DNA of 64,000 bases from Mesotaenium endlicherianum (GCA_009602735.1 WELA01009273.1:468689-532688), one strand, 5' to 3'; positions 1 through 13,088 are shown, numbered from the stretch's first letter. Numbers and translations are program-made. The notes: generated by a model from the letters alone, not told the origin.

Positions 1-177
1 GGGGGGGGACACTGCAGCTATTCTTGGCACTGGCTGGGCTCGCATAGCGACTCTCATCAGGCGCTGACGCAGGGCCCTCCGTCTCCGCTGTTGTCATTGT
101 CCTCGTCGTTGTTATTGTCCTTCTCGTTTCTTGTTGTATCTGTCTCCTGGCGACTTCCTCGCCCGCTGGCATGACAG

Positions 178-3100
178 CCTGGACGGCGGCCTCCTCGCCA
201 CGTCAGCGCCAGCTGGACCCGTCCGAGTGTGGGACGTCAGCAAGGCCGCTCTTGCCCCTCCCGCCCCTGCCTCCGGCCCTGCACCTGCTCCTGCCCCTGT
301 CCCTGTGGGAACTCTCTTACTGAATGCGGTGAGCAAGACAGAGCCAGCTTCCCTCTTTGCCCTGCCATACACTCTCCCCCCCCCCCTTCCCCCTCTTCCC
401 CCTTCCCTCTTTCCCCTTCCCCTCCCCCCCTCCTCGGTGCGCTTCACCCCTCCTCCTGACTCTGCCCCTTAAAGCCCTATCTGTAAGGACCTGCGGACAT
501 TGCCCGTCATGAGCCTCGCCCGACTACAGGTACATACTGCTGGAGCAGCTTCTCCCCCCGTGCCCCTTTCTTCGTTCCCTTACCCCTCTCCTTCGCTCCT
601 GCAGCTGACTTCAACCCCCCCATCCCCTTCGCCAACCCCCAACTGCCAGCTACATCTGCATGGCAACCCCCCCCCCCTCCACCTTAGTCTCTCTGCCTCC
701 CTCCCAGATTGGCTCCAGTAGCAGACAGTTCCCCATAGATGCCAGCTCTTCACTCGTGCTGGCGTTGGCGTGGATGCCAGCAGCTCAAGCTCCGTCGGGA
801 GAAGCTTACACACATAGTGCTCCTCTTGAAAGCAAAAACAGAGTAGATGATGGTCGGCCTTGCCCGTCTCTACCAGCATCTACCAGAGTGACCAGTTTGG
901 AAAGCGACCAGTTTCCTACGGACCCTGTCGGAGTTGGTCGGCAGACTCTGGGGCCGTCGAGCCCTCACGATGTGTGCCTGCGGGTGTGGCTGCAGCCCAG
1001 CAGCAGCCGTGCAGGTCCCCGGCCTACTGGTGAGCAGGAGGCAGCCGGGGCTGGCGCCACCGGCGCGAAGACACCTGGCGTAGCCGCGCCTTTGCCCGCA
1101 TCGTTTGGCTTCTGCAAGTTCACACGCGACGAGAAGAAGCCCCTGCTCTTCACCACTGTCACCCGCGGTGAGTGCTCAGCCCAGGCACAGCTCAGGAGGG
1201 AGGGAGGGACGGAAGGAGGGAAGAGCAAGAGAGCAAGAGTGAAAGGGACAAGGGAAGAGCGAGGAATGAAGGGAGGGCCGAAGGGAGGAAGGGAGGGGAG
1301 GAAGCTCGGCTCATGCGCTCACAGCGCTTCCACGCTGCAGAACGGCAGAGGCTCTGGTAGCTGCGCCCCTGAGGGGCTGGAGGGAGCAGATGATGACGCG
1401 CTGCCGCTTGCGCCTTTGAAGGGGCCACATGTGGTGACGGTCCGATCATCATCGTCGTCATCAGATTAGGAACAGAATTGGGCGTGACAACGCTTCCTCA
1501 CTTTGTGCACATCTGTGCCTCCTCCTCGCAACTTGGATACAATCGCAGCGAAGGCTCACCTCAGTCCTAATCTTCAGTGTGGGCCAGCCAGCTGCTTGGG
1601 GATGCCTGCCCCCCCTGCTGGCTAGCTGGCTGCTGGCCTTGTGGCCTGCTGGGCTGTTTGCTCCGGGGATTTTGGATTGCTGGGCTGCCGCGATCTTGAG
1701 ATGAGATCTGTCGGAGGATCATTCCTGAGCTCGTCGGCAGGGGACCCGGGGGCCAGGTGTGCATCAGAATATGGAACACACACACACACACACACACGCA
1801 GAGAGAGAGACTCACACACAAGCACACGTGCACACGCACATTCATAAACACGCATACACACGTGCGGGCGGGGGCGGGCGGTGGGGCGGGGCGGGGGGAG
1901 GGGGGGGGCTGCTGCGTGTGCAGGCGGGAAGGGGTTCATAGTGGTGTGGAACATGGCCACGTGGGGCCTCATCGGCGTACGACGCATCTACCACCAGCCC
2001 ATCACGTGCTTCGCCGCCAGCCGCAGCGGCCGCATGCTCGCCACGTGCGCCTCTCCTCTGCCCCTGCTCCTGCTCCTCGTGTTCACTTGCTGGAATGGAG
2101 TTTCGAACAGCGTGTCATTGTTGCCAAGAGTTATCTCTTCTGCTTGTGTTATGCAAATTTATATATAGATATATATTAGTATATATGTGAATGAATATAT
2201 GTATGTGTGTGATACATATTTGTTCTTGCATTTATACACATATACAAACTCATATGTATATATGTATAAATTCATATATGGATACATGTTACATGTAGTG
2301 AATAGAGTTCAAACTAATTAAATGATGAAACAAATACTATTACATAAAATAATTTTTGTTGCTAGAAGATTCTTCCTGTCACTGTTGTGTCCCGCGATGT
2401 GAGACAGAGGAGGAGAGCAGAGGGAGACCCACACCACGCAAATGCTTTAACAGTGTAATCAGTTTCTTCAGAAAGCTCGGATCAGCTGCGGTTGCGCCAT
2501 ATGGACTTGTCATGTACATAACCCACTAATTATACACTTCGACGGAGGGACATATGGAACGTTCCTGCAACCAAGCATTGATTGCACTTTGGCTCCTAGC
2601 TCCACGCCAAGGCGGTGTGGACGTCTTATATCGACTATTCATGTTCTGAGCATTGGATGCGAAGTCATCCTCAGCATGATCTCTTCCGGCTGGTGTTGTC
2701 GCTTTTCTTTGCGGCTGGTGTTGTCGCTGTCGCAGAGGGAACGCGCGCGGCGACGTGAGCGTGCTGGACATCAAGACCATGAGCATGCGGCAGCGCGTCA
2801 GCGCCGCCCACCTGGGCCCCGTCTCCGCCCTTAGCTTCCACCCCTCCTCCCGGTGAGCCTCCCCCCCTTCTCGCTCTCTCCTTAATCTCTTTCTTGAGTT
2901 TTTTCCGGCTCCGAGCCCTCTCGCAAGAAAAGAAGTAACCTTCCGCCACGTTTATCGCACGACTATCTACTAGAAGCATCGACAGAATATCACCAGTGCG
3001 CCTTCTCAATTGGGTCCCCCTCTGTTCTGCGACTTTCACGCGTCGGCTGAAGCTCGTCTGTGGGCTTGCATAGGTCCTCTTCTCTGCGTCCCTCACCCAG

Positions 3101-4751
3101 GCCCAGGCAGAGCCTCTCGCCGCATCCCTAGCCTGTCACACTAGGCCTCTCCGGGCGCAGATTGGCCAGCCATGGTCGGGCCGATCGACTTCCTTCTGTC
3201 GCAATTTTCCACTTTGCGCCCGGCTCTGGGGGCGGCTGCCCTGCCTCCCTCCCTCCCCCCTCTCTCGCGCCTCTTTCATGCGTGTTTGGCCCTCTCTCTT
3301 CGTCCGTTCCTCTTCTTCTCCCTCTCTCTCTCGCCTCATCTTGGCCAAATGCAGGTGCCTTGACCTGGAGCGCGAATTGATGGCAATCACGCAAATTACT
3401 ACTGATTAAGCTTTTCGGGTACAAATTCCGTCTCTATGGGCAGCAAGACCTATGTTTAAAAGTAAGGTAGGTAGGCATATAGAGGAGCGTGAAGGGTGTG
3501 GATAGGAAGGGACGACAAACCACCGATGCCAGCCCTGGAAGCTACCATCAGTCCCCTCGGGGCTATGCCCCTGCATGCTAACAGTGTAAGATCTCCTGCT
3601 CAAGAATCATATCTCACGATCCTGACACATTGGCTCGGGTTCTGCAATCAACAATGCGTGTGGCAGGTATCTGCTGTCTGTGTCCAGAGACGGCACTGCC
3701 CGCGTGACGGCTCTAAAGCGTTACAGCGATGACCTTGCTGGTGCGCACACGGGGTTCCTCCCCCTCCCCCTCCCTCTCTCCCTCCCTTCCTCTCTTCCTC
3801 CCGCCCCCCCTTCTTCCCCGCTATCTCTCCTGTCTCCTGTCCTCTCCCCCTCCTCGCTTTCCTCCCTCCCTCCCNCTCTGTGTTCCACTTATCTTGCCCT
3901 CCTGCCAACGTCAGCGCTGGTGCTGGTGCTGGTGCTGGTGCTGGTGCTGGCGGCGCTGCTGCTAGTGCCAGTGGTGGTGGCGGTGGTGGTGGTGATGCTG
4001 GTGCTGTCGCTGCTGCTGGTAATGGTGGGAGTGGTTGTGTTGTGTAGCTTCTGCTGCTGCTGCTCGTGGTGGTGGTGGTGGTGGGGGCTTACTGTCCTTC
4101 ATGCCCATAAACATTCATGAAGGAAGGTCCTCTTAGAAATCACTCGTGTTGCAAGGGGAGCTTCTTACCTAGCTAGCAAATCCATTTGCAATGGGACGTA
4201 GCTCCGTGTCAGGTTGCCACCGGTGTTGCTGCAGGTGTTGGCGTTGGAGTTGGTGTGAGTGAGGATTTCAAGTGAGGTGCTTCTGAACCACAGCAGAAAC
4301 TGCGCCGGTGTTTACGAATATGTAGCGAGCTTGTTGTGATGGCCTGCAGGACAAGTTTCTCCTGTCTTAGGAGACGCAAAGGCACCCCGAGTTTTGTTGA
4401 GCTAGTACGGAACAAAGACATCAAACTAGCACACCATCACTGCGATTGCATGTTCTTCTTTTGGAACAAAGGCAAGAACGGCTTTGGGGCCGCCTCCAGA
4501 CCGATGTCTAGCGAAGGAGTCAATAAGGCTCTTTCTCAGCGGAACTAACACACCGGATGTGTGCTTGTGTGTGCGCGTCATTCTGTTGGCTTGCAGTGTG
4601 GCAAATATATCTTCTTATTTTTCTCTTTGCTGCTCTGACCGTCGCAGTCGCCTTCGGATTCAATTACTACGGCCAGTGGTTCTGGCGCATGCCTCTCGGA
4701 AACGAGCAGCGGATGTACCGCAACCCGGAGTACTTAGTCGCCAGGTCCTGA
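178..4751 (+). CDS. SEC12-like WD-repeat protein (STL2P/PHF1/PREB class), 5' partial
   Basis: SEC12-family proteins are ER-membrane guanine-nucleotide exchange factors for SAR1 that start COPII vesicle budding; the plant PHF1 branch helps phosphate transporters leave the ER. Visible exons with matching GT-AG phases are 178-328, about 996-1167, 1924-2044, 2736-2852, 3667-3740 and 4597-4751. A weak extra exon at 488-529 is possible. They encode propeller blades in the family order: LDGGLLATSAPAGPVRVWDV, FGFCKFTRDEKKPLLFTTV, FIVVWNMATWGLIGVRRI, GDVSVLDIKTM followed by AHLGPVSALSFHPSSR, then YLLSVSRDGTARVTAL. The last exon encodes a hydrophobic anchor (WQIYLLIFLFAALTVAVAF) and a short polar tail, the C-terminal membrane anchor expected of this family. 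The N-terminal part, with the loop that contacts SAR1, lies before the window. About 263 residues are visible. Plant STL2P matches the blade order and the anchor best from memory of the family; the PHF1-type trafficking role is inference. Confidence 0.85.
3735..4095. repeat. Low-complexity intron: CT-rich tract and GGTGCT/GGTGGT repeats
   Basis: The last intron of the SEC12-like gene holds a long pyrimidine tract (about 3757-3895, with one N at 3875). It is followed by GCTGGT hexamer repeats (about 3917-3953) and degenerate GTGGTG/CTGCTG runs up to about 4085. Frames through it translate as poly-Leu, poly-Val or poly-Trp and are not genes. Confidence 0.8.
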
Positions 4752-6784
4752 TCATCGAGAGTGCAGTCCTATTCCGCCACTCTTTCCGCCTTATCTTCTC
4801 TCGCATCTTAATTTGTGAGAATGTGACCAAGTTCTGCCGGCTAAGGTCGACCATGCTTGTCCAAGTCACCTTCAAGCTTTGGCACTTAGCCCCTACCCTC
4901 GCCCCCGAGGTCCCTTGGTGGGGGTCATGCATGCTGGGAATGTCAAGAGGTGTCTGAAGCAGCCACGAGTCGTGTGTAGACGGCCCAAGTTGCTATGTTC
5001 TTTGCCGACGAAGGCATGTAAGACCTTCAACCCGCTTCTCCAGGCGTGGCTCGTGAAGCAGCAGAATAGCAGGGAGATTGTAGTTGCAGTTGCTCTGTGG
5101 CTAGTCTGAGGCTGCAAACTTACAGGCAGCGTGCCCCACGGTCTGCAGGTGTAGTGATGAGAACGTGCACACATGGAGAGAAGTGGGTCACTAGGCGCCT
5201 TTGCGCCGCACTCATTTGGCTGCTAGACGTATTTTATACTCGGCAGATTTGTTCTATGCACTGCCGTGGGCAGAGACCACTCTCTGCAATCGGCTTCAGT
5301 CAATGGAGGGTGAAACTGGATGAGAGCTTGATGTAGGGCTGTTTATCTTGTGCAGAAGCAAAAACAGTGACTTGAAAGTTAATCGTTGACATAGAAAACA
5401 CGTTCATGTTGATGTATGCAAGAGATGACCAAGAAACTAAATGATCGGTACGTCGGCACGTAATTAATTCGTTGGCACGTGTAGCCACTGGCTTGCATAC
5501 CCAGCCATCTTTGCGTAATGCAGCCAAAGTGTTGAAAACACCTGTATTGCAATCGGAAGTGCTTCTCGTCTCGATCTTGCAAAATACTGTTAAGTAGTCA
5601 TTTGTGAAGGCACTTCTTCAGCCCTCGTTGTCTAATGGTTCATACTAGTGTTGTACATGTTGTGGGGTTCGGGATTGATTGTGATGATAGTGTGAGTAGA
5701 AATGAGTCTAAATGCAGCGCCAAAATCAGGAGTGGAGAATCTTGGCACTTGCAAAATTTTGCCTTTCACAGTTGGTATACTTTATCAATGACATTGAGAG
5801 CAAATTAAGAATATTGTAGTCAAGTCATATTGCAGCAGGAAGTTCAGCATAAAGCTTGATAATCATAAACCTCACCCTCGGGAGGAGCTAGAGTCTCACG
5901 AACGGCTTGTGCTTCTCAGGTATGATGTTGATAAGGAAAAATCATGTCATTGGAATGGTTATCTGATCCAACGAGCTCTTACAGATGCTTGGTGCGGAGG
6001 CAAAATATAATGTTTCACAATGATCCTCCATAAGTTTTTATGATTCTGATTCATGCATCATCTACCTTGCACCTTCCACATATGTCATTACTCTTGGCCA
6101 CTGAGGTCTCAGGTGTATAATTCGGTCATATATGCTCTGTATATGCCTATTTGTGCACCACGTACATTCCCGACGTTTGTTAAAACAGCGCCAACGACTT
6201 GTGATCCGACATCCGACGTCAAGAGTCCTTACATCGACATGGCTGGAACGGCAGGGCGGACGCAGGCCTGATCGTTTCCTATGGGCGCCCAATAAGCTCA
6301 TACCGTGTGAACACAGCAGTCTTATTGCACCTCTAGCAGAGATGAGAGCATGTGTGCAGATGATGGACACCTGATACACCTTCGTCACTGTAGCTCAATT
6401 AGCAAAAACGTGTATATTGTCCAAGCGTGACAATACTCTCATTTTCCAGTACTTGATTGCTTGACTAGGTTGCACTTGAGCAAATGTGCCCGAGCTGCAT
6501 AAGAAGACCACCTGTAACATGCCTCCAGAGGCTGAGTAAGAGTAGCAGATAGGAAGCAAAAGGCTACACATATGAAACCAAGTGACGCTGGCAGCTTCAA
6601 TCTCAATTCAGTCAGCACCTAGTCTTGGCATCCAGAGGAACAAGTCAGAGGAATAGCTGTGCAGTACAATTGTATGCCAGTAGTAGTGTCGAAGACTGCA
6701 GGTGCTCTCAGCAGAGGTGAGGAATGTGGCTTAAGAGGAAGAGTCGTAAAGAGCTCTGGCAGGATGATCCTTGCTGCGTAGGAG
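4752..6784. other. Intergenic stretch, no gene recognised
   Basis: Between the SEC12-like stop codon and the first ATG of the PHD-finger gene I see only short open frames with no recognisable motif. It should hold the 3' UTR of the first gene and the promoter, and perhaps untranslated exons, of the second. No clear TATA box, RNA gene or transposon end was found. Confidence 0.5.
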
Positions 6785-9700
6785 ATGTGCTTGCCAAGTT
6801 CTCTGCAACAGAGGAGGCAGCCTGAAGGAAGGCGCCCTGCAGCCGTGAAAATGGAAAGTGCTTCAAGGACATCTCGGTCCAGGAATTCCCGCAGCAGAGC
6901 CCGACCACGTCAGCGGCCATCTACACAGGTGAAACGCTTCGTGTTATTAAAGCCAAGAGCACAAGTGGTTCTGGCTTTACCATGCCTTCCTCCGGCAACC
7001 GAGACTAGCTTGGCCCAAACTGAGTGTGCAGGCAGTCAAGCGGCAGATCTTGATGCAGATGTTGCAGAAGTTGCGCCTGCTGCTGCAGAGAGCTCTGAAG
7101 GACAAAATAAGGTGATGGTTAGCAACGAGAGACAAAGCCAGGATACAGTTAGCGTTTTACCTTCAGAGCGATGTCAGGAGACCAACACCCTCATGGCTGA
7201 TACACATGCACTTGCAGATAGCTCAAAGGATACGACTCAAGAAGTAAATAACATATCTTCACGAGAGAGGCAGGAACCCGTCCTCTCTGAAGCTAGTGCA
7301 CCTCCTGAGTGCTCACAACCTACTCTGAGAGAAAAACACCCAAATGCTCACTTCGAAGTCCCCAATCTGCAAGAGTTTCACAGGGAATTGCGCAAACGAA
7401 TTGTAGTACCTGAAGCCCCTCAACGCAGTCAGGCTCCGCCTAAGAGGGAAACTAGACAGAGGAGCTTAGCTCTTTCTGGTGGTGAAGCTCTGCTAATGAG
7501 GGAGACAAGGAAGAGGCGCTTAGAGAATTCTGCAGTCGAGCAGGACAGACTGAAGAGGGTTGGCCTGCGACATGGTGATGAGAAGAAGCAGAAAGTGAAG
7601 GCAGGTGTAGTAGATTTGAGCAAAGAAGTTGGCCTGAGGGAGACCCTGCAGGCTTGGGAATGGTATTCCATCAAGAAAGAAGGAGGTATGTCTGACAGTC
7701 GGGCTGCAGCTCCTCATCCTGGCGTTGTGGGGGATGGAGTGGAGGATTGCCACAATTGCCGAGGCTGCAGAAAGCGGGGAGATGTCTCTAGCACTTTGCT
7801 GTGTGACATGTGTGATGCAGCCTACCACATAGCCTGCCTCCACCAGGACTCTGACAGCATACTTGCTGAAGATGAGTGGTTCTGTCCCACCTGCCAACAG
7901 GAAAAGGACGAGCGTGGAACTGCCGTCCTTATGGAAGGGGGTATTCCAATTGCAGAGCGCTGTTCTGAAGTGGGAGACGAGAATGCTCATAGGAGAAGCT
8001 CTGACAACTGCCAGTTTGCCCCTGGGACACCTGGAACACGACAAGGCCAGTGGCTTTTGCACGGGAGTTTGGTGGGCCAGGGGAGGATAAGGATTGGATC
8101 AGCATATCAGGCAGAGGTTCCTCCTTGGAGAGGCAGCACTGCCCCTCAGGAGAGTCTTGACGTGTAAGTGCATGTGCTGCTTGCTTCAACCTCCTTCCCA
8201 ATACTTGCCCCTCAGTATGCAAAGAGCTTCTGAGGTTCTTAGTTCTCTTTCTATGTCCTTTGTAACAGTCCATAGGCTACAAGTAGTGCTCGATCGTTTT
8301 TATGCTGACTCATATATTGCTCTCTTGCTGCTGTACTACTTTACAGTTGACATCAACACCGGGGGGCAACTGATATGTTGCCACTGCCTCCAGCATGTGA
8401 TTGTGAGCTGGGAGATGGGCCAGTCTTGGCATGGGCCATGCACAATGGACTTTGTGGATGTTACTCTGCTTTAGTGCAGCACACTGAGATTCTCATTCAC
8501 CTGCGCCTACTCATTGAAGGCTGGGCTCTTGTCTTGCTTACAATCGGGTGGATTGCAGAGATAGACCAAACTTTGGTGCTGAAGCTGGGATGAGTGACGT
8601 GGACAAGGCTCGTGAGTTGAGGGAAGCTCGGGAGAATCTCGCAGAGGTGAGTTGCATTTGAGCTGCTACTGGCTGAGGCTGTGTGCAGCCATCATGCAAT
8701 GAGTTCAGTGGTCTACAGCAAGCTGATGGCAAGCTGCCCCTGAAGCGTGACTATGACTTTGACTTTGACTTTGACTTGCGGGCGCACTCTGGGCCTTTGA
8801 GGGGCTGCACTTGGCTGCAGGCAGACGTGTAGCGTATGTGGTTGTAGTCAGCTTCGCCTTGACCAGAGCTCGACTGAACTTCAATTCTGCTGCTGCTGTG
8901 CTGCTGCTGCTGCTGCTGTTGTTGTTGCTGCTATGACCTGGACGCCAGGGGCGCTGGCCACTCGGCTGGCTGCCGGCAGACAAGCTTCCGGAAGGCGAGC
9001 GCGAGAACTGGCTTCAGTGTCACAAGGTCATCTTCAACGAGGGTGACATGCAACGCAATGGAAAGCTGGCTCGCAGACCTGTGGAGTGCGGCAAGTGGCG
9101 GAGGTACAGCCCTCTCTGTATAGGCCTTGCCGCTTGAGTGGCACATCCCACTGGTCACAGAATTGACCCTTGCCAAAGTTACAGTCGGCATCCGACGTCT
9201 TGAGCTAGTTGACCGGCGACCCCGGCCAGTGCCTAGTTGGTCCCCTGTTCACGCAGGCACAACTCAGAGTGGGGTGACAGTCTGGTGTCGTCAGAAGCTT
9301 GGTGTCGCACTTGCTCTGGAATGGCTTACCCCTCCCTCCACTTGTCTAGTCAGCAAGCTCTGGTAGGCGGAGACAGAGCAGCGTGTAAGTGTAGCTGCGG
9401 GTTATAGGTGTCGGTGGAGTGTGATTAGTTACTGACCACGTGTCGTGAAGTATGTCTCTAGTCACCATATGTAGTTTAAGCAAGCACCAGCGGGACAGCA
9501 GGCGTGAGATTGCCCAGACGCTTGCGTGTAAGCTGCTGCTCGGGTCGCCCACTTCATTCTTATCTCCAGCAGCCATGGCTCCGTCACACAGAACACCCTG
9601 TTCCTGCATATCCGTCCTGCGTCTTCACCTGCACGCTTTGACCGCCTCTGGTCTTTGTGTGAAACCTTTTGACATGTGGCACCCCGATCTGCTCACTTGA

Positions 9701-10097
9701 AACGCGCATGTGTGCTGTTATTCTGCCCCCGGACAGAGCACCATTGGATGCCGTGGCAACCAAGGGCTGGGAATGCTCCTGTGCCGTGCGATGGGACCCC
9801 CACCATGCAGACTGTGCAGTGCCTCAGGTGTGGGGACCACGCACTGCTCTTACCCTTTAAAGCCCGGCCCTGAGAATGTCACTGACTAAGTCAGACTGGC
9901 ATCTATTGCTCATGTGTGGCATTGGACCTTTCTATGGAGAACCAAGGGAGAAGCTATGAGGACAAAATATTTTTCTGATCTTCTGCAGTCAGACATGATG
10001 TCAGTCATGAGAGCTGTAGTACGTTCACTGATAGGTGGCTGGACCCGAGCTGCCAGGCTCATGGAGCAACCGCCTACCCAGCCTCCTCCTTGATAGT

Positions 10098-10175
<78 letters not shown>

Positions 10176-11870
10176 TGTGTGTTTGTGTGTGAGAAACGTA
10201 GAGGAAGGAAGACCATGGATAGCAGTTTACAACAATACTTTGTTGGCTCCTTTTAGAATTTTTCTTTCGTGTTGGTGCAAAGGTAGAATGCGGGCTTGAG
10301 TAACATCTTCGCGCAAGTGCGAGGCTGCTGGCAGCTCATTGCTGTGCCTCTTGCTTGCGTGCGCATTCTTGGGGGGGACTGGATGCCCAGGAGCTGTCAC
10401 GGCGAGAGATAGAGAGGCGAATACGAGAAGCGGCAGAGCTTGAAGCTGAGGTATTTGTTCACACCTCGCATCTCCTCCCACGGGACTTCCCCCTTCTCCC
10501 CTCCTTATTTCACGATACGCTTACACTCCTCCTCTCCCACATTTGATCACACTCTTGGGCACACCCCTCCGAGCTGCTTGCTTGAGCTTACCACTCCATT
10601 CACTGCATGGTAAGGGTTGGCCGACTGCTCGTTTTCCGCTCCTCTTTGTCCTTGGTCCCTCAGTTAGCTTCTGAGAGCCGCTGGCTTTGTGCTGAAGCCA
10701 TCGTGTGTCGGGAAAGAGAGGCTTTCAGTGTATGGTTGGACAAGTGACCCTTCTTGCGGGGCTGAGTCTTCTGTGGAGCCAAACGGACCCACGGAAGGAA
10801 AGGTCTGTATCCTTCCAACGTCAACAAGGTGCCTTGCTTGGGCTGCATGCCTTGTATGGAGCTTAAGTAGGGCCCAGTGAGACGAGTTTCGGAGTGTTGG
10901 ATTCTGGACTCTGGAGTGCGCCAGGAGCCTTATATGGAGCCAAAACGATCACGATTTGAGTTCTGAGTGGGCCAGGAGCCTTGTATGGAGCCGGGGGACA
11001 TGCCTGTTCAGATGTGGTTCAGATTGGGGGTGTTGGGCTTGGGCGAGGTTCAACTCTCAAGCGCGCCAGGCTCCATGGACTGCGAGAGGGGTGCCTTTGG
11101 GAGCTCAGAAACGTCCTCTTGCATGTGCACTCCACAGCATGGTGGAGGCACTCTTTTGGAGTGCATGTACACAAGTTTGTGGATACTTGTAGACATGGTA
11201 CGCATCTGTAAGTGCATGATGTACATGTATGTCTGAATGTATATGTGAGTACACATGTATTTTCACGAGCACTTCCGCACTTTCACACGTAGTCCAGTAG
11301 GCATGTGTGTGTGTACACACCTGTGTTATCAAAATTCTACACGCACACATTCACGCACACGCTTGCGCGGCACAAGCTTAATGCGTTCCTAGCATGGAGC
11401 ATACACATATGTGTGCACTCTCAAGCCTGAGAAGCATTTCACAGGACCACAGATGCACACATACAAGTATGCTCACGCACACGTAGACGGAGTCACACGC
11501 TCAGTCCGCACACACAGACACTTGTAGACTGGCTGTAATGTCACGTGCTCCCCACGTCGCATGCTGGTCTTCATGCTTGCAGTGGCTCCGCCCCCTGTTG
11601 GCAGGCTGGTAGGTGTGGCAGTCTGTCCTCATTTCTTGATAGGTGGTATTTAATCTGCTGCTATGAGTGTCGTATCAATTGCCAGGTGGCGGCCAGGGGA
11701 GAGCAAGAAGAGTGGAATGCCAAGGTAGTGGAGCTGATTGCGTGGAAGCAGGCGCATGGACACTGCCGTGTGCCAAGTGGCGAGCCCCTGGGTGCCTGGC
11801 TGCAAGAACAGTTTGGCGAGGCTAGGCGGGGACGCTTCAGTTCGGAGAGGAAGGTATGCAGCGGCCACGT

Positions 11871-11928
<58 letters not shown>

Positions 11929-12247
11929 NNNNNNNNNNNNNNNNNNNNNNNNNNNNNNNNNNNNNNNNNNNNNNNNNNNNNNNNNNNNNNNNNNNNNNNN
12001 NNNNNNNNNNNNNNNNNNNNNNNNNNNNNNNNNNNNNNNNNNNNNNNNNNNNNNNNNNNNNNNNNNNNNNNNNNNNNNNNNNNNNNNNNNNNNNNNNNNN
12101 NNNNNNNNNNNNNNNNNNNNNNNNNNNNNNNNNNNNNNNNNNNNNNNNNNNNNNNNNNNNNNNNNNNNNNNNNNNNNNNNNNNNNNNNNNNNNNNNNNNN
12201 NNNNNNNNNNNNNNNNNNNNNNNNNNNNNNNNNNNNNNNNNNNNNNN

Positions 12248-12324
<77 letters not shown>

Positions 12325-13088
12325 ACATATATATGTATATATGAATATATAAATGCATAATTGATTCAATCAACTCTTGAGAGGAGGTGCATGCTACAAT
12401 GAATGGGGGACCAAGAAAAACACTCAGATATTTCCACACATCTGTTGTGCCAAGACGCTACCATGATGGCCATCTGGAGACTGCACAATGCACTAGAGCA
12501 TGCACGATGCCCTGCCTTCCTCCGAGTCACAGTCATACCCCCCGCTAAGATGACAGAAAGGGAGAGAGTGTGCAGCTTCACTCCACTTTGTGTTCCTGAT
12601 ATCTAACCAACTTGCGCAGTTCTGCGCTCAGCTGATGTAGTATCAAGTTCCCTATGAACTTATCAACTTGCCCAATTTTTCCCTCAGCTGGTATATTACT
12701 TATCTTCTGTTTTGAACTCCTAAATGCCTCTGGGTCAAGGCGTACGTCCCTTTCACTATCGACATCCACAAAGCGAGCTGATGCTGACTCCTGAGGGCAG
12801 CTACGCGGCTCTGGGGGTTGGGCAAATTTGCAGGCACAGCTGGAGGAGCTAGGCGTGATTTTGGACATGCAAGAAGCCAGGTGGGAGGAGAACTACAGCG
12901 CGTTGGCGGCTTTCCATAAACAGCACGGGCACTGCAATGTCTCGAGCATGTGGGAGGGGAAGGTGGGGGCACGCCTCGCGCAGTGGGTGAGGTCGCAGCG
13001 GTCGCTGGCCGACGAGCCGCACAAGTCAAAGAGGCAGCTCGAGCGGATCTGCCGCCTGCTAGAATTAGGATTTAACTTCGCAGAATGA
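6785..13088 (+). CDS. PHD finger + CW-like zinc finger + two helicase-associated (HA) domains, nuclear-type protein
   Basis: Seven exons join in frame: 6785-8163, 8559-8646, 8949-9103, 9737-9827, 10391-10450, 11686-11853 and 12834-13088 (2,196 nt, 731 residues plus stop). Residues 1-310 are low-complexity and basic with KRE-rich patches, consistent with nuclear targeting. Residues about 322-373 form a C4HC3 PHD finger (LLCDMCDAAYHIACL, then EWFCPTC), a fold that commonly reads histone H3 tails. Residues about 490-571 look like a CW zinc finger: NWLQC, CGKWRR, GWEC and DCAVPQ. Exon 5 adds a charged helix. Residues about 598-660 and 665-729 are two HA domains (AHGHCRVP, LGAWLQEQ; QHGHCNVSS, LAQWVRSQR, LLELGF). 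An in-frame TAG at 6779-6781 lies just before the first ATG, so 6785 is the most upstream start unless another exon exists; ATG 6851 is an alternative. Chromatin binding is inferred from the domains; the HA role is unknown. Confidence 0.85.
8747..8936. repeat. Short tandem repeats in an intron (TGACTT and CTG)
   Basis: The second intron of the PHD/CW/HA gene carries about four TGACTT hexamers near 8750-8777 and an interrupted CTG/TTG triplet tract at about 8889-8932, just before the acceptor at 8947-8948. The triplet run is intronic and so does not encode a Leu or Gln tract. Confidence 0.8.
10099..10193. repeat. Compound (CT)n(GT)n microsatellite
   Basis: About 43 bases of CT dinucleotide run straight into about 50 bases of GT dinucleotide, inside the intron before the exon at 10391-10450. 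Likely length-polymorphic. Confidence 0.95.
11874..12320. repeat. (CT)n microsatellite spanning a 319-base assembly gap
   Basis: A CT run of about 55 bases, then 319 Ns (11929-12247), then about 73 more bases of CT. The same repeat on both sides suggests the gap is collapsed or unread microsatellite. The exons on either side (ending 11853 and starting 12834) are both phase 0 and join in the middle of an HA domain, so no coding sequence need be missing. Confidence 0.9.

Noticed and set aside
660-1469. 269-codon plus-strand open frame
   Set aside because: It runs through two introns and a Gly/Arg-rich repeat of the SEC12-like gene; only 996-1167 is supported as exon, by homology and splice phase.
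1622-2179. Overlapping frames around a CA repeat (1777-1860)
   Set aside because: His-Thr/Val-Cys repeats from a microsatellite; only 1924-2044 is coding, as a SEC12-like exon.
11545-12369. Several long frames across the N gap (Ser-Leu or Arg-Glu repeats)
   Set aside because: They are translations of the CT dinucleotide repeat and of Ns.
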